Assembly: GCF_000518645.1 (NCBI RefSeq)
Contig: NZ_KI912466.1
Span: 1 to 59,731 of the forward strand
From: Curvibacter gracilis ATCC BAA-807
GTDB taxonomy: Bacteria; Pseudomonadota; Gammaproteobacteria; Burkholderiales; Burkholderiaceae_C
Direction: 5' to 3'
Length of the DNA: 59,731 nt
A program made the position numbers and the translations under genes. Each line of letters starts with the position of its first letter. Position 1 is the first letter of the stretch. This document shows, in pieces, positions 43,536 to 52,861 of the stretch. The notes below the pieces were generated by a model. It worked only from the letters and a program-made list of their open reading frames with translations, was not told the origin of the DNA and ran no database searches.

Positions 43536-44714
43536 ATGGATTTGGCATTCACCCCTGAAGAACAGAAGTTCCGCGAAGAGATTCGCGCCTGGGTCAAGGA
43601 AAACCTGCCCGCCGACCTGTCGCACAAGGTGCACAACGCGCTGCGCCTGACCCGTGACGACATGCAACGCTGGGCCAAGATCCTTGGCAAGAAAGGCTGG
43701 CTGGGCCACGCCTGGCCCAAAGAGTTCGGCGGCCCCGGCTGGAATGCCGTGCAAAAGCACCTTTTCGAAGAAGAATGCGCCCTGGCCGGCGCCCCGCGCG
43801 TGGTGCCTTTCGGCCCCGTGATGGTGGCCCCGGTGATCATGGCCTTCGGCAACGCCGAACAGCAGCAGCGCTTCCTGCCCGGCATCGCCAGCGGCGAAGT
43901 GTGGTGGAGCCAGGGCTACAGCGAACCGGGCTCGGGCTCGGACCTGGCCTCGGTCAAGACCCGCGCCGAGCGCCGAGGCGACAAGTTCATCGTCAACGGC
44001 CAGAAGACCTGGACCACCCTGGGCCAGTACGGCGAATGGATCTTCTGCCTGGTGCGCACCAGCAATGAGGGCAAGCCGCAGACCGGCATCAGTTTCCTGC
44101 TGATCGACATGAAGTCGCCCGGCGTGACCGTGCGCCCCATCAAGCTGCTCGATGGTGACCATGAGGTCAACGAGGTCTGGTTCGACAACGTCGAGGTGCC
44201 GGCCGAGAACCTGATCGGCGAAGAAAACAAGGGCTGGACCTACGCCAAGCACCTGCTGAGCCACGAACGCACCAACATCGCCGACGTGAACCGTGCCAAG
44301 CGCGAGCTCGAACGCCTCAAGCGCATCGCCAAGGCCGAAGGCGTGTACGACGACAGCCGCTTCCGCGACGAGATCGCCAAGCTCGAAGTCGATGTCGTGG
44401 CCCTCGAAATGCTGGTGCTGCGCGTGTTGTCGGCCGAGAAATCGGGCAAGAACTCGCTCGACATCGCCGGCCTGCTGAAGATCCGCGGCAGCGAGATCCA
44501 GCAGCGCTACTCCGAACTCATGATGCTGGCCGCCGGCCCCTACAGCCTGCCCTACATCCATGAAGCCATGGACGCCGGCTGGCAAGGCGACCACGTGGGC
44601 GCCGCCTACTGCGCGCCCCTGGCATCCACCTACTTCAACATGCGCAAGACCACCATCTACGGCGGCTCGAACGAAGTGCAACGCAACATCGTCGCCCAGA
44701 CGGTGCTGGGCTGA
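43536..44714 (+). CDS. Acyl-CoA dehydrogenase, pimeloyl-CoA dehydrogenase large-subunit type
   Basis: 392-residue FAD-dependent acyl-CoA dehydrogenase. N-terminal helices (MDLAFTPEEQKFREEIRAW), the FAD/substrate region WWSQGYSEPGSGSDLASVKTRAE, WTTLGQYGEWIFCLVRT, and the C-terminal ATTIYGGSNEVQRNIVAQ-like segment. The position of the usual catalytic Glu in YEGT is Gly here, as in many members that act in two-subunit complexes or use a Glu elsewhere. It is 12 nt upstream of a second, diverged dehydrogenase, matching pimC/pimD-like pairs. Dicarboxylic or branched acyl-CoA substrate inferred. Confidence 0.88.
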   Translation: MDLAFTPEEQKFREEIRAWVKENLPADLSHKVHNALRLTRDDMQRWAKILGKKGWLGHAWPKEFGGPGWNAVQKHLFEEECALAGAPRVVPFGPVMVAPVIMAFGNAEQQQRFLPGIASGEVWWSQGYSEPGSGSDLASVKTRAERRGDKFIVNGQKTWTTLGQYGEWIFCLVRTSNEGKPQTGISFLLIDMKSPGVTVRPIKLLDGDHEVNEVWFDNVEVPAENLIGEENKGWTYAKHLLSHERTNIADVNRAKRELERLKRIAKAEGVYDDSRFRDEIAKLEVDVVALEMLVLRVLSAEKSGKNSLDIAGLLKIRGSEIQQRYSELMMLAAGPYSLPYIHEAMDAGWQGDHVGAAYCAPLASTYFNMRKTTIYGGSNEVQRNIVAQTVLG

Positions 44715-44726
44715 GAGGAGACACAC

Positions 44727-45842
44727 ATGGATTTCGATTTCACCGACGACCAGGAACAACTCCGCGACGCCGTGCGCAAATGGGTTGACAAGGGCTACGA
44801 CTTCGAGCGCCGCCGCGGCATCGCCAACAGCGGCGGTTTCTCGCGCGAGGCCTACGGCGAACTGGCCGAGCTGGGCCTGACCGGTCTGTACATCCCCGAG
44901 GCCGATGGCGGTCTGGGCATGGGCCCGATCGAAGGCATGGTGGTGCTCGAAGAGCTGGGCCGCGGCATCGTGGCCGAGCCCTTTGCCCACGCCCTGATCT
45001 CGGGCGCCGTGCTGGCCCACTATGCCGGCGCCGACCTGAAGGCCGCCTGGCTGCCCCGCATTGCCTCGGGCGAAGCCCTGGTGGTGCTGGCCCACCAAGA
45101 ACGCAAGGCCCGTTACCGCCTGGACGCCACCGAAGCCACCGCCGCCGCAGCCGGCGCTGGCCACACCGTCAGCGGTCACAAGAGCGTGGTGCCCGCAGGC
45201 GACCAGGCCGACGCCTTCGTGGTGCCGGCCCAGCTCAACGGCCAAACCGCGCTGTTCCTGGTCGAGCGCCAGGCCGCCGGCGTGAGTGCCCGGGGCTACA
45301 ACACCCAGGACGGCGGCCGCGCCGCCGAGCTGAGCTTCAACAATGCCCCGGCCACCCTGATCACCGCCGACGGCCAGACCGCGCTCGAACATGCGGTGGA
45401 CATCGGCATCGCCGCCGCCTGCGCCGAAGCCGTGGGCGTGATGGACAAGACCCTGGCCGTGACGGTCGAGTACATGAACACGCGCAAGCAGTTCAACGTG
45501 GTGATCTCCAGCTTCCAGGCCCTGCGTCACCGCGTGGCCGACATGAAGATGCAGCTCGAACTGGCCCGCTCGATGAGCTACTACGCCTCGCTCAAGCTCA
45601 ACGCCCCGACCGCCGAGCGCCGCGCCGCCATGGCCCGCGCCAAGTACCAGTTGGGCCAGTCGATGCGCTTTGTGGGCCAGCAGGCCGTGCAACTGCATGG
45701 CGGCATCGGCGTGACCGACGAGTACATCGTGAGCCATTACTTCAAGAAGCTCACCCAGCTCGAGATGACCTTCGGCGACAGCCTGCACCAATTGGGTGAG
45801 GTGTCCAGCCGCATGCAGGACACCGCGGGCGTCTTTGCCTGA
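44727..45842 (+). CDS. Acyl-CoA dehydrogenase, pimeloyl-CoA dehydrogenase small-subunit type
   Basis: 371-residue dehydrogenase homologue, diverged from its upstream partner. N-terminus MDFDFTDDQEQLRDAVRKWV, then GLGMGPIEGMVVLEELGRG and a C-terminal QLHGGIGVTDEYIVSHYFKKL segment. It lacks the canonical YEGT/YGGS active-site motif. Good GAGGAG ribosome site. The pair is likely a heteromeric enzyme in which one subunit binds substrate and the other FAD more strongly. Followed by a terminator. Confidence 0.86.
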   Translation: MDFDFTDDQEQLRDAVRKWVDKGYDFERRRGIANSGGFSREAYGELAELGLTGLYIPEADGGLGMGPIEGMVVLEELGRGIVAEPFAHALISGAVLAHYAGADLKAAWLPRIASGEALVVLAHQERKARYRLDATEATAAAAGAGHTVSGHKSVVPAGDQADAFVVPAQLNGQTALFLVERQAAGVSARGYNTQDGGRAAELSFNNAPATLITADGQTALEHAVDIGIAAACAEAVGVMDKTLAVTVEYMNTRKQFNVVISSFQALRHRVADMKMQLELARSMSYYASLKLNAPTAERRAAMARAKYQLGQSMRFVGQQAVQLHGGIGVTDEYIVSHYFKKLTQLEMTFGDSLHQLGEVSSRMQDTAGVFA

Positions 45843-45886
45843 GCCTGCCCGGTTCTTGCCACAGCGCCGTCAAATCACGGCATCAC

Positions 45887-45923
45887 CATGGCCCGTTGCC
45901 CCTCGCAGCGGGCCATTTTTTTT
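45887..45923 (+). terminator. Terminator after the acyl-CoA dehydrogenase pair
   Basis: Perfect 8-bp stem ATGGCCCG (45888-45895) / CGGGCCAT (45909-45916), 13-nt loop, then T-run to 45923. Confidence 0.9.
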
Positions 45924-45938
45924 CACAGGAACCTCACC

Positions 45939-47363
45939 ATGCCCAGCACCTCTCCGATTCGAGCCCGTTTGTCACGCCGCGGCTTCCTGGGCCTGTCCGG
46001 CAGCGCGCTGGCCCTGGGCGCCCTGTCGGGCTGCGCCAGCCTGGCCCCGGCACCCAAGCCTCACCCGCCGATTGTGTTCGTGCACGGCAATGGCGACACG
46101 GCCGCGCTGTGGATCACCACCGCCTGGCGCTTCGAGACCGAGGGCTGGCCGGCAGACCGCCTGTTCGCCATCGACCTGCCCTACCCCCTGGCCCGCGACG
46201 ACGACGCCCAAGCCCAGCCTGGGCGCAGCTCCAGCGCCGAACACATGGCCTTTCTGAAGGCCGAGGTCGAGCGGGTGATGCAAGCCACCGGCAGCGCCCA
46301 GGTGGTGCTGATCGGCAACTCGCGCGGCGGCAACGCCATCCGCAACTACATCCGCCACGGCGGTGGTCAGCGCACCGTGAGCCACGCCATCCTGGGGGGC
46401 ACGCCCAACCACGGCGTGTGGGCGATTCCCGGCTTTCGCGAGGGCAATGAGTTCTCGGGCACGGGCCCCTTCCTGAGCGGGTTGAACCGCCCCCGCAACG
46501 CGGCCGGCGACGAGGTGGACGGCCCCACGCGCTGGCTGACCATCCGGTCCGACCACAACGACAAGTTCGCCTCGCCCGATGGGGTGTGGATCGGCCGCCC
46601 CGGCCAGCCCACCTTCGTGACGGCCGCCGGCCCCGAACTCAAGGGCGCCGAGAACGTGGTCATCGCCGGCCTGGACCACCGTGAAACCGCCTACTCGCGC
46701 CCTGCCTTCGAAGCCATGTGGCGCTTTCTGACCGGCGAGGCACCGCGCCGCCAGGGCATCGCCATGCAAGCCCACCCGGTGCTGCAAGGCAAGATCACCG
46801 GGCTGGGCATGAACCCGCGGGCCCCCGCCAGCGGCAACTACACCAACAACCTGCCCCTGCCCGGGGCCCAGTTGGAGATCTACGCCGTGGGCGCCGACAC
46901 CGGCCTGCGCCAGGGCGCCCCGGTGCACCAGAAGACCGTGGGCGACGATGGCCTGTGGGGTCCCTTCACGGCGGAGTCCGGGCAGGCCTACGAGTTCGTG
47001 ATCAGCGCACCGGGCTACGCCACCACCCACCTCTACCGCAGCCCTTTTGCCCGCTCCAGCGACTGGGTGCACCTGCGCGCCGAGCGCCTGGCCGAGGCCG
47101 AAGCGCGTCAGCCTGGCAGCGTGCTGGTGTTCACCCGCCCCCGCGGGTATTTCGACCCCCGCCGCGACAGCCTGAGCCTGGATGGGCAGGCCACCCTGCC
47201 CGGCGTGCCGACCAGTGGCACCGCCGGCGCTTCTTCGGCGCGTCTTCACCTGCCCGCCCAGGCGCAGCGTGCCGTGGTGGGACAGTTCAATGGGGAAACC
47301 GTGGCCGGGCGCAACTGGCCGGCAGAGGCAGGACACCTCACGGTGCTGGAGCTCACCTACTGA
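45939..47363 (+). CDS. Tat-exported lipase/esterase-like lipoprotein
   Basis: 474-residue alpha/beta hydrolase. The N-terminus has a twin-arginine motif SRRGFLG (12-18), a hydrophobic core and a lipobox LSGC (Cys32), so a Tat-exported, lipid-anchored enzyme is expected. Oxyanion region IVFVHGNGDTAALW (45-58), nucleophile GNSRG with Ser128, candidate Asp in IRSDHNDKF and His in GLDHRETAY. A C-terminal beta-rich domain (about 320-474; GPFTAESGQAYEFVISAPGY) resembles carboxypeptidase-regulatory-like modules. Extracellular ester or polyester substrate likely. An ATG at 45888 was rejected because it lies in the terminator. Confidence 0.87.
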   Translation: MPSTSPIRARLSRRGFLGLSGSALALGALSGCASLAPAPKPHPPIVFVHGNGDTAALWITTAWRFETEGWPADRLFAIDLPYPLARDDDAQAQPGRSSSAEHMAFLKAEVERVMQATGSAQVVLIGNSRGGNAIRNYIRHGGGQRTVSHAILGGTPNHGVWAIPGFREGNEFSGTGPFLSGLNRPRNAAGDEVDGPTRWLTIRSDHNDKFASPDGVWIGRPGQPTFVTAAGPELKGAENVVIAGLDHRETAYSRPAFEAMWRFLTGEAPRRQGIAMQAHPVLQGKITGLGMNPRAPASGNYTNNLPLPGAQLEIYAVGADTGLRQGAPVHQKTVGDDGLWGPFTAESGQAYEFVISAPGYATTHLYRSPFARSSDWVHLRAERLAEAEARQPGSVLVFTRPRGYFDPRRDSLSLDGQATLPGVPTSGTAGASSARLHLPAQAQRAVVGQFNGETVAGRNWPAEAGHLTVLELTY

Positions 47364-47388
47364 GGCCTAGAGCGGCCTGGAATCGGTT

Positions 47389-47405
47389 CAGGGGCCAGGC
47401 CCCTG
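47389..47405. other. Short perfect hairpin between convergent genes
   Basis: Arms CAGGGGCC and GGCCCCTG around one base. It lies between the stops of the lipase-like gene and the HNH gene; no clear T-run, so it is at most a weak terminator. Confidence 0.4.
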
Positions 47406-47433
47406 GCCTCGGCATCTGCGACTCAGGACAATG

Positions 47434-47994
47434 TCAATGCGCACTCAGGCGCGACGATTTGGGCACATGCGCCATCAGGAACTCCATCTGATCCGTCAGG
47501 ATGCGCCGGTTGCGCAGGATGAAGTCTTCCCACAGGCTGGGCACGTAGGGGGTGTAGAGCAGAGGCATGCGGGCCTGCTCGGGGGTGCGGTGGCTTTTGC
47601 GGTGGTTGCAGGCTTTGCAGGCCGTGACCACGTTCATCCAGGTGTCCACCCCGTTCTGGGCAAAGGGCACGATGTGCTCGCGGGTCAGCTCGGTTTCGTG
47701 GAAGTGCTCGCCGCAGTAGGCGCACACATTGCGGTCGCGTGCAAACAGCTTGCTGTTGGTCAGGCCCGGGCGCAGCTCGAAGGGGTTGATGTTGGGCACG
47801 CCCTTGGTGCCGATGATGCTGTTGACCACGATCTGCGACTGCTCGCCGGTGATCGCATTGTGACCACCGCGGAACACCGCGATCTGGGCGCCAGACTCCC
47901 AACGGACCTCGCCGGCCGCGTAATGAATCACGGCCTGCTCAAGGGTGATCCAGGACTGGGGCAAGCCCTGGGCGGACAGCTTCAAGACCTTCAA
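47434..47994 (-). CDS. HNH endonuclease family protein
   Basis: 186-residue protein with a complete HNH zinc-finger nuclease motif in residues about 88-135: CAYCG, REHIVPFAQNG, NVVTACKACNHRK. It is not in a restriction, toxin or phage context, and similar proteins are widely conserved in Burkholderiales, which suggests a housekeeping nucleic-acid role. ATG at 47994. Monocistronic, divergent from ribF. Confidence 0.9.
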   Translation of the reverse strand: MKVLKLSAQGLPQSWITLEQAVIHYAAGEVRWESGAQIAVFRGGHNAITGEQSQIVVNSIIGTKGVPNINPFELRPGLTNSKLFARDRNVCAYCGEHFHETELTREHIVPFAQNGVDTWMNVVTACKACNHRKSHRTPEQARMPLLYTPYVPSLWEDFILRNRRILTDQMEFLMAHVPKSSRLSAH

Positions 47995-48110
47995 GTGACA
48001 CTCCTACAAGGGTTGAAAACCACTGACATGGAACGCAGATCTCGGGGGCAGCCGCAGCGATTTGCATCGAAGCCGCGCCTGCTACCGCACAATATAACCT
48101 GTTTTCATGA

Positions 48111-48168
48111 CAATTTGGCTTCAGGCGCTTGACTGACGGGCGCCCCTTGCTATCAAAAAGATAACATC
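48111..48168. repeat. Degenerate dispersed-repeat-like sequence overlapping the ribF promoter
   Basis: TTTGGCTTCAGGCGCTTGAC followed by an arm GGGCGCC and the small hairpin TATCAAAAAGATA (48151-48163). The layout (TTGGCTTC, GCGCTTGA, then GCTATCAAAAAGATAGC) resembles a palindromic repeat I recall from many Comamonadaceae intergenic regions. It also supplies TTGACT (48129-48134), a 16-bp spacer and TATCAA (48151-48156), a plausible ribF promoter. Repeat identity is from memory and not verified. Confidence 0.45.
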
Positions 48169-48171
48169 CCA

Positions 48172-49182
48172 ATGAAGATATTCCGCGGCTTCCAGCACCC
48201 GGGCATTGCCCCTGCCTGCGCACTCACCATCGGCAACTTCGACGGCGTGCACCGCGGCCACCAGGCCATGCTGGCCTTGTTGCGCAGCGAGGCCCAGCAC
48301 CGCGGTGTGCCCAGCTGCGTGCTGACCTTCGAGCCCCACCCGCGCGACTATTTCGCGGCCGCCACCGGCCGGGCCGAGCTGGCACCGGCGCGCATCGGCA
48401 CGCTGCGCGACAAGCTCGAAGAGCTGGCCCGCTGCGGGATCGACCAGACGGTGGTGCTGCCCTTTGACGCCCGGCTGGCCAGCCAGCCGCCCGAGGGCTT
48501 CATCGACGACGTGCTGATCCGGGGCCTGGGCGTGCGCTATGTGCTGGTGGGGGACGACTTCCGCTTCGGCGCCAAGCGCGCCGGTGACTACGCCCTGCTG
48601 GACGCCAGCGGCTCGGCGCGCGGCTTTGACGTGGCCCGCATGAACAGCTACGAGGTGCGCGGCCTGCGCGTGTCCAGCTCGGCCGTGCGCGAGGCCCTGG
48701 GCCGGGGCGACCTGGAGGCCGTGGGCCGCCTGCTGGGCCGCACCTACGCCATCAGCGGCCATGTGGTGCACGGCCGCAAGCTGGGGCGCGAGCTGGGTTT
48801 TCGCACCCTGAACCTGCGCTTTTCACACTGGAAACCCGCCGCCAGCGGCATCTTCGTGGTGCGCGTGCATGGCCTGACCGAACGCCCTGTGGAGGGCGTG
48901 GCCAACCTGGGCGTGCGCCCCTCACTGGACCCGAATGACGTCAATGGCGGACGCGTGCTGCTCGAGACACATTGCTTCGATTGGCCCGCCTCGCTGGGTG
49001 CCGACGGGGGCTACGGTAAAATTGTCCGCGTGGAACTGCTGCACAAACTGCATGATGAGCTCAAGTACGACGGTCTGGACGCCCTGATGAAGGGCATCAA
49101 CCAGGACTGCGATGACGCTCGCCGGTTTCTGGCGTCCATGCACGCCGAGACCCATCGCCAGACCACGCGCGACCGAATTTAA
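48172..49182 (+). CDS. ribF: Bifunctional riboflavin kinase / FAD synthetase
   Basis: 336-residue enzyme making FMN and FAD. The N-terminal nucleotidyltransferase has LTIGNFDGVHRGHQ (18-31), TFEPHPRDYF and, near residue 160, the RGLRVSSSAVREAL motif. The C-terminal kinase has YAISGHVVHGRKLGRELGFRTLNL and GVANLGVRPSL. It has no visible Shine-Dalgarno, and its likely promoter lies only about 15 nt upstream, so the leader is very short. First of the ribF-ileS-lspA set. Confidence 0.95.
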   Translation: MKIFRGFQHPGIAPACALTIGNFDGVHRGHQAMLALLRSEAQHRGVPSCVLTFEPHPRDYFAAATGRAELAPARIGTLRDKLEELARCGIDQTVVLPFDARLASQPPEGFIDDVLIRGLGVRYVLVGDDFRFGAKRAGDYALLDASGSARGFDVARMNSYEVRGLRVSSSAVREALGRGDLEAVGRLLGRTYAISGHVVHGRKLGRELGFRTLNLRFSHWKPAASGIFVVRVHGLTERPVEGVANLGVRPSLDPNDVNGGRVLLETHCFDWPASLGADGGYGKIVRVELLHKLHDELKYDGLDALMKGINQDCDDARRFLASMHAETHRQTTRDRI

Positions 49183-49211
49183 CGCCGGCACACCGTGCTG
49201 CGCGCCCCTTG

Positions 49212-49277
49212 GAACAGGCTCAGGGCAAACGGCTGACTTCTCCCCGCACCGGGCCGCGCCCGGGTTTGAGCCTGTCA
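49212..49277. repeat. REP-like inverted repeat between ribF and ileS
   Basis: Perfect 9-bp arms ACAGGCTCA (49214-49222) and TGAGCCTGT (49267-49275), with GGGCAAACGG after the first arm and a nested CCGGGC/GCCCGG hairpin between. The core CAGGCTCAGGGCAAACGG closely resembles the very widespread proteobacterial palindrome CAGGCTCAGGGCGAACGG. It lies in the leader of ileS. Confidence 0.6.
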
Positions 49278-49299
49278 ATGCCCCATCCAACACAAAGCC

Positions 49300-52146
49300 A
49301 TGGCTGAACAAACCCCTGATTTCCGCAGCACCCTGAACCTGCCCGACACCCCTTTCCCGATGCGGGGCGACCTGCCCAAGCGTGAGCCGGGTTGGGTGCA
49401 GGACTGGGAGGACAAGGGCATCTACAAGAAGCTGCGTGACGCCCGCTGCGGCGCGCCCAAGTTCATCCTGCACGACGGCCCGCCCTACGCCAACGGCCAG
49501 ATCCACATGGGTCACGCGGTCAACAAGATCCTGAAGGACATGATCGTCAAGGCGCGCCAGCTCAAGGGCATGGACGCCATGTACGTGCCGGGATGGGACT
49601 GCCACGGCCTGCCGATCGAGAACGCGATCGAGAAGAAGTTCGGCCGCAACCTCAGCCGCGACGACATGCAGGCCAAGAGCCGCGCCTTCGCCAATGAGCA
49701 GATCGGCATCCAGATGGCCGGCTTCAAGCGTCTGGGCGTGCTGGGCGAATGGGACAACCCCTACAAGACCATGAACTACGCCAACGAGGCCGGCGAGTTG
49801 CGCGTCTTGAAGCGCGTGATGGAGCGTGGCTTCGTCTACCGCGGCCTGAAGCCCGTTTACTGGTGCTTCGACTGCGGCAGCTCGCTGGCCGAATTCGAGA
49901 TCGAATACGCCGACAAGAAGAGCACCACCCTGGACGTGGCCTTCGAATGCGCCGAGCCGGCCAAGCTGGCCGCAGCCTTCGGCCTGCCGGCCCTGGACCA
50001 GCCCGCCTTTGCCGTGATCTGGACCACCACCGCCTGGACCATCCCCGCCAACCAGGCCCTGAACCTGAACCCCGAGCTCGACTACGCCCTGGTCAAGACC
50101 GAGCGTGGCCTGCTGGTGCTGGCCGCCTCGCTGGTCGAAAAGTGCATGGAGCGCTACGCCCTGAGCGGCGAGGTGCTGGCCACCACCCTGGGCAAGAACC
50201 TGGGCCTGATCAACTTCAAGCACCCGCTGTACGACGTGGACCCGGGCTATGCCCGCTTCAGCCCGGTGTACCTGGCCGACTACGCCACGGCCGACGACGG
50301 CACCGGCCTGGTGCACTCCTCGCCCGCCTATGGTGTGGACGACTTCAACAGCTGCGTCGCCCATGGCATGGCCTATGACGACATCCTGAACCCGGTGCAG
50401 GGCAACGGCACCTACGCGGCCGATTTCCCCCTGTTCGGCGGCCAGCACATCTGGAAGGCCGTGCCGGTGGTCATCGAGGCCCTGCGCAACGCCGGCCGCC
50501 TGTTCGCCACCCACGACATCGTGCACAGCTACCCGCACTGCTGGCGCCACAAGACCCCGGTGATCTACCGCGCTGCCGCGCAGTGGTTTGTGCGCATGGA
50601 CGAGGGCGAGGGCGTGTTCACCACCGACAAGGCCCCGCAGACCCTGCGCCAGATCGCCCTGGCCGCGGTCGAGCAGACCAGCTTCTACCCCGAGAACGGC
50701 AAGGCCCGCCTGCACGACATGATTGCCGGCCGGCCCGACTGGTGCATCAGCCGCCAGCGCAGCTGGGGCGTGCCCCTGCCCTTCTTCCTGCACAAGGACA
50801 GCGGCGAGCTGCACCCCGACACCATGGCCATCATCGACCGCGCCATCGCGCTGATCGAGCAAGGCGGCATCGAGGCCTGGAGCCGCGTCACGGTGGAAGA
50901 CATCCTGAGCGCCGAAGACGCACCGCACTACACCAAGAGCAGCGACATCCTCGAGGTGTGGTTCGACTCGGGCTCGACCTTCTCGCATGTGCTGCGCGGC
51001 ACCCACCCGGCCGCCCACCACGAAAGCGGCCCCGAAGCCGACCTGTACCTGGAAGGCCATGACCAGCACCGCGGCTGGTTCCACTCGTCCCTGCTGCTGG
51101 CCTCGGCCGTCGAGGGCCGGGCCCCCTACCGCGGCCTGCTGACGCACGGCTTCACCGTGGACAGCCAGGGCCGCAAGATGAGCAAGTCGCTGGGCAACGG
51201 CATCGAGCCCGATGAGGTCAGCAAGAAGCTGGGCGCCGAGATCATCCGCCTGTGGGTGGCGGCCAGCGATTACTCGGGCGACATCGCCGGTGACGACAAG
51301 GTGCTGGCCCGCGTGGTCGACAGCTACCGCCGCATCCGCAACACCCTGCGCTTCCTGCTGGCCAACACCAGCGACTTCAACCCCGCCACCGACAGCGTGC
51401 CGGCCGACCAGCTGCTGGAGATCGACCGCTACGCCCTGGCCCGCGCGGCCCAGCTGCAGGACACCATCCTGGCGCACTACGAGAAGTACGAGTTCCACCC
51501 CGTGGTGGCCAAGCTGCAGGTCTACTGCTCGGAAGACCTGGGCGCCTTCTACCTCGACGTGCTGAAGGACCGCCTCTACACCACCGCGCCCAAGAGCCTG
51601 GCCCGCCGCAGCGCCCAGACCGCGCTCTACCAGATCACCCAGGCCATGCTGCGCTGGATGGCCCCGTTCCTGAGCTTCACCGCCGAAGAGGCCTGGAAGC
51701 TGGTGGGCAACTCCGAGTCCATCTTCATCGACACCTACTGGAACTTCGGCGCCACCGAAGCCGCCCTGCTCGACAAGTGGGACCGCATCCGCGCCGCCCG
51801 TGAAGGGGTCAACAAAGAGATCGAAGCCCTGCGCTCGGCCGGCCAGGTGGGCGCCTCGCTGCAGGCCAACGTGAGCCTGAACGTGGCCCAGGACAGCGCG
51901 TTGCTGGCCGCCCTGCAAAGCCTGGGCGACGACCTGAAGTTCGTCCTGATCACCTCGGCCGCCACGCTCAACGCAGGCGCCGCCGGCAGCGAGACCCAGG
52001 TCGTCGTGACCCCCTCGACCGCCGCCAAGTGCGAGCGCTGCTGGCACTACCGTGACGACGTGGGCAGCAACCCCGCCCACCCGACCCTGTGCGGCCGCTG
52101 TGACAGCAACCTGCATGGGGCCGGCGAAAGCCGCAGCTTCGCCTGA
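49300..52146 (+). CDS. ileS: Isoleucine-tRNA ligase
   Basis: 948-residue class I aminoacyl-tRNA synthetase. HIGH-type motif in [15 protein letters not shown] (near 67-80), a CP1 editing domain with [16 protein letters not shown], the KMSKS motif in [11 protein letters not shown] (near 626-636) and a C-terminal zinc finger ([17 protein letters not shown]). Full length for the bacterial type. ATG at 49300. Its stop overlaps the lspA start by one base (TGATG). Confidence 0.98.
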   Translation: MAEQTPDFRSTLNLPDTPFPMRGDLPKREPGWVQDWEDKGIYKKLRDARCGAPKFILHDGPPYANGQIHMGHAVNKILKDMIVKARQLKGMDAMYVPGWDCHGLPIENAIEKKFGRNLSRDDMQAKSRAFANEQIGIQMAGFKRLGVLGEWDNPYKTMNYANEAGELRVLKRVMERGFVYRGLKPVYWCFDCGSSLAEFEIEYADKKSTTLDVAFECAEPAKLAAAFGLPALDQPAFAVIWTTTAWTIPANQALNLNPELDYALVKTERGLLVLAASLVEKCMERYALSGEVLATTLGKNLGLINFKHPLYDVDPGYARFSPVYLADYATADDGTGLVHSSPAYGVDDFNSCVAHGMAYDDILNPVQGNGTYAADFPLFGGQHIWKAVPVVIEALRNAGRLFATHDIVHSYPHCWRHKTPVIYRAAAQWFVRMDEGEGVFTTDKAPQTLRQIALAAVEQTSFYPENGKARLHDMIAGRPDWCISRQRSWGVPLPFFLHKDSGELHPDTMAIIDRAIALIEQGGIEAWSRVTVEDILSAEDAPHYTKSSDILEVWFDSGSTFSHVLRGTHPAAHHESGPEADLYLEGHDQHRGWFHSSLLLASAVEGRAPYRGLLTHGFTVDSQGRKMSKSLGNGIEPDEVSKKLGAEIIRLWVAASDYSGDIAGDDKVLARVVDSYRRIRNTLRFLLANTSDFNPATDSVPADQLLEIDRYALARAAQLQDTILAHYEKYEFHPVVAKLQVYCSEDLGAFYLDVLKDRLYTTAPKSLARRSAQTALYQITQAMLRWMAPFLSFTAEEAWKLVGNSESIFIDTYWNFGATEAALLDKWDRIRAAREGVNKEIEALRSAGQVGASLQANVSLNVAQDSALLAALQSLGDDLKFVLITSAATLNAGAAGSETQVVVTPSTAAKCERCWHYRDDVGSNPAHPTLCGRCDSNLHGAGESRSFA

Positions 52147-52715
52147 TGGCGGCGCCCCGTGGCAAGGGCGGCGCGGGTGCTGCCCCCAAGGTCAAACTGG
52201 TCAAGGGGGGCGGCGGCCCCCTGAGCGCTCTGCTGCCCTGGCTGGCCTGGGCACTGATCGTGCTGATCGCGGACCAGTTCACCAAGGTGCTGATCCTGGG
52301 CTACTACCAGTTGCACGACAGCACCACGGTGCTGAGCTTCTTCAACATCGTGCGGGCCCACAACACCGGGGCGGCGTTCTCGTTCCTGGCCACGGCGGCG
52401 GGCTGGCAGCGCTGGCTGTTCACCGGCATCGGCCTCACGGCCGCCGGCTTCATCCTGTGGCAGCTGCGCCAGCACAGCGGCCAGCGCCTGTTCTCGTTCG
52501 CCCTGTCCAGCATCCTGGGCGGCGCCATCGGCAACGTGGTGGACCGGCTGATGCACGGCTACGTGGTCGACTTTCTGCAGTTCCACTGGGACTTTCTGGC
52601 CCCCATGTTCCCGGGCGGCTACTTTCCGGCCTTCAACATCGCCGACAGTGCCATCACCCTGGGCGCCATCTGCCTGGTGCTCGATGAGCTGCTGCGCGTG
52701 AAGCGCGGGCGCTGA
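52146..52715 (+). CDS. lspA: Lipoprotein signal peptidase (signal peptidase II)
   Basis: 189-residue inner-membrane aspartic protease that cleaves prolipoproteins after lipidation. Four membrane helices, [26 protein letters not shown], and the catalytic aspartates in [15 protein letters not shown] and [11 protein letters not shown]. It carries an extra basic/Gly-rich cytosolic N-terminus (about residues 1-27). Translationally coupled to ileS. In many relatives coaBC follows; here a LacI/ABC block follows. Confidence 0.95.
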   Translation: MAAPRGKGGAGAAPKVKLVKGGGGPLSALLPWLAWALIVLIADQFTKVLILGYYQLHDSTTVLSFFNIVRAHNTGAAFSFLATAAGWQRWLFTGIGLTAAGFILWQLRQHSGQRLFSFALSSILGGAIGNVVDRLMHGYVVDFLQFHWDFLAPMFPGGYFPAFNIADSAITLGAICLVLDELLRVKRGR

Positions 52716-52826
52716 GCGCCCCGGGCCCGATCCGCCTGCCGGGTCGGGCTCCCCTCCTCCCTCACCACCGCGGCCTGCCGGCCTCACGGGGCCTTCCCGT
52801 CATCACCCTGTCACACGCTGACGGTC

Positions 52827-52846
52827 CAATGTAAACGTTTACATTG
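52827..52846. promoter_or_regulatory. Perfect LacI-family operator palindrome
   Basis: A 20-bp perfect palindrome with core TGTAAACGTTTACA and a central CG, the hallmark of LacI/GalR-family sites. It ends 15 bp upstream of the lacI-type ATG at 52862 and includes the upstream in-frame TTG at 52844, so it very likely mediates autoregulation and control of the downstream transporter genes. Confidence 0.88.
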
Positions 52847-52861
52847 AATCCCCAGCGCCCC

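Noticed and set aside
45888-45938. Upstream ATG for the lipase-like gene
   Set aside because: The ATG is the first base pairs of a strong terminator stem; the ATG at 45939 has a ribosome site and starts a proper Tat signal.
47434-47994. Restriction-modification or phage-defence module around the HNH gene
   Set aside because: No methyltransferase, ATPase or toxin neighbour; flanked by housekeeping genes and resembles a widely conserved Burkholderiales protein.
48922-52116. Open frame of more than 1000 codons on the minus strand opposite ileS
   Set aside because: Composition is His/Gln/Gly/Val-rich without any recognisable domain; it is the GC3-driven antisense shadow of ileS, which carries all synthetase motifs.
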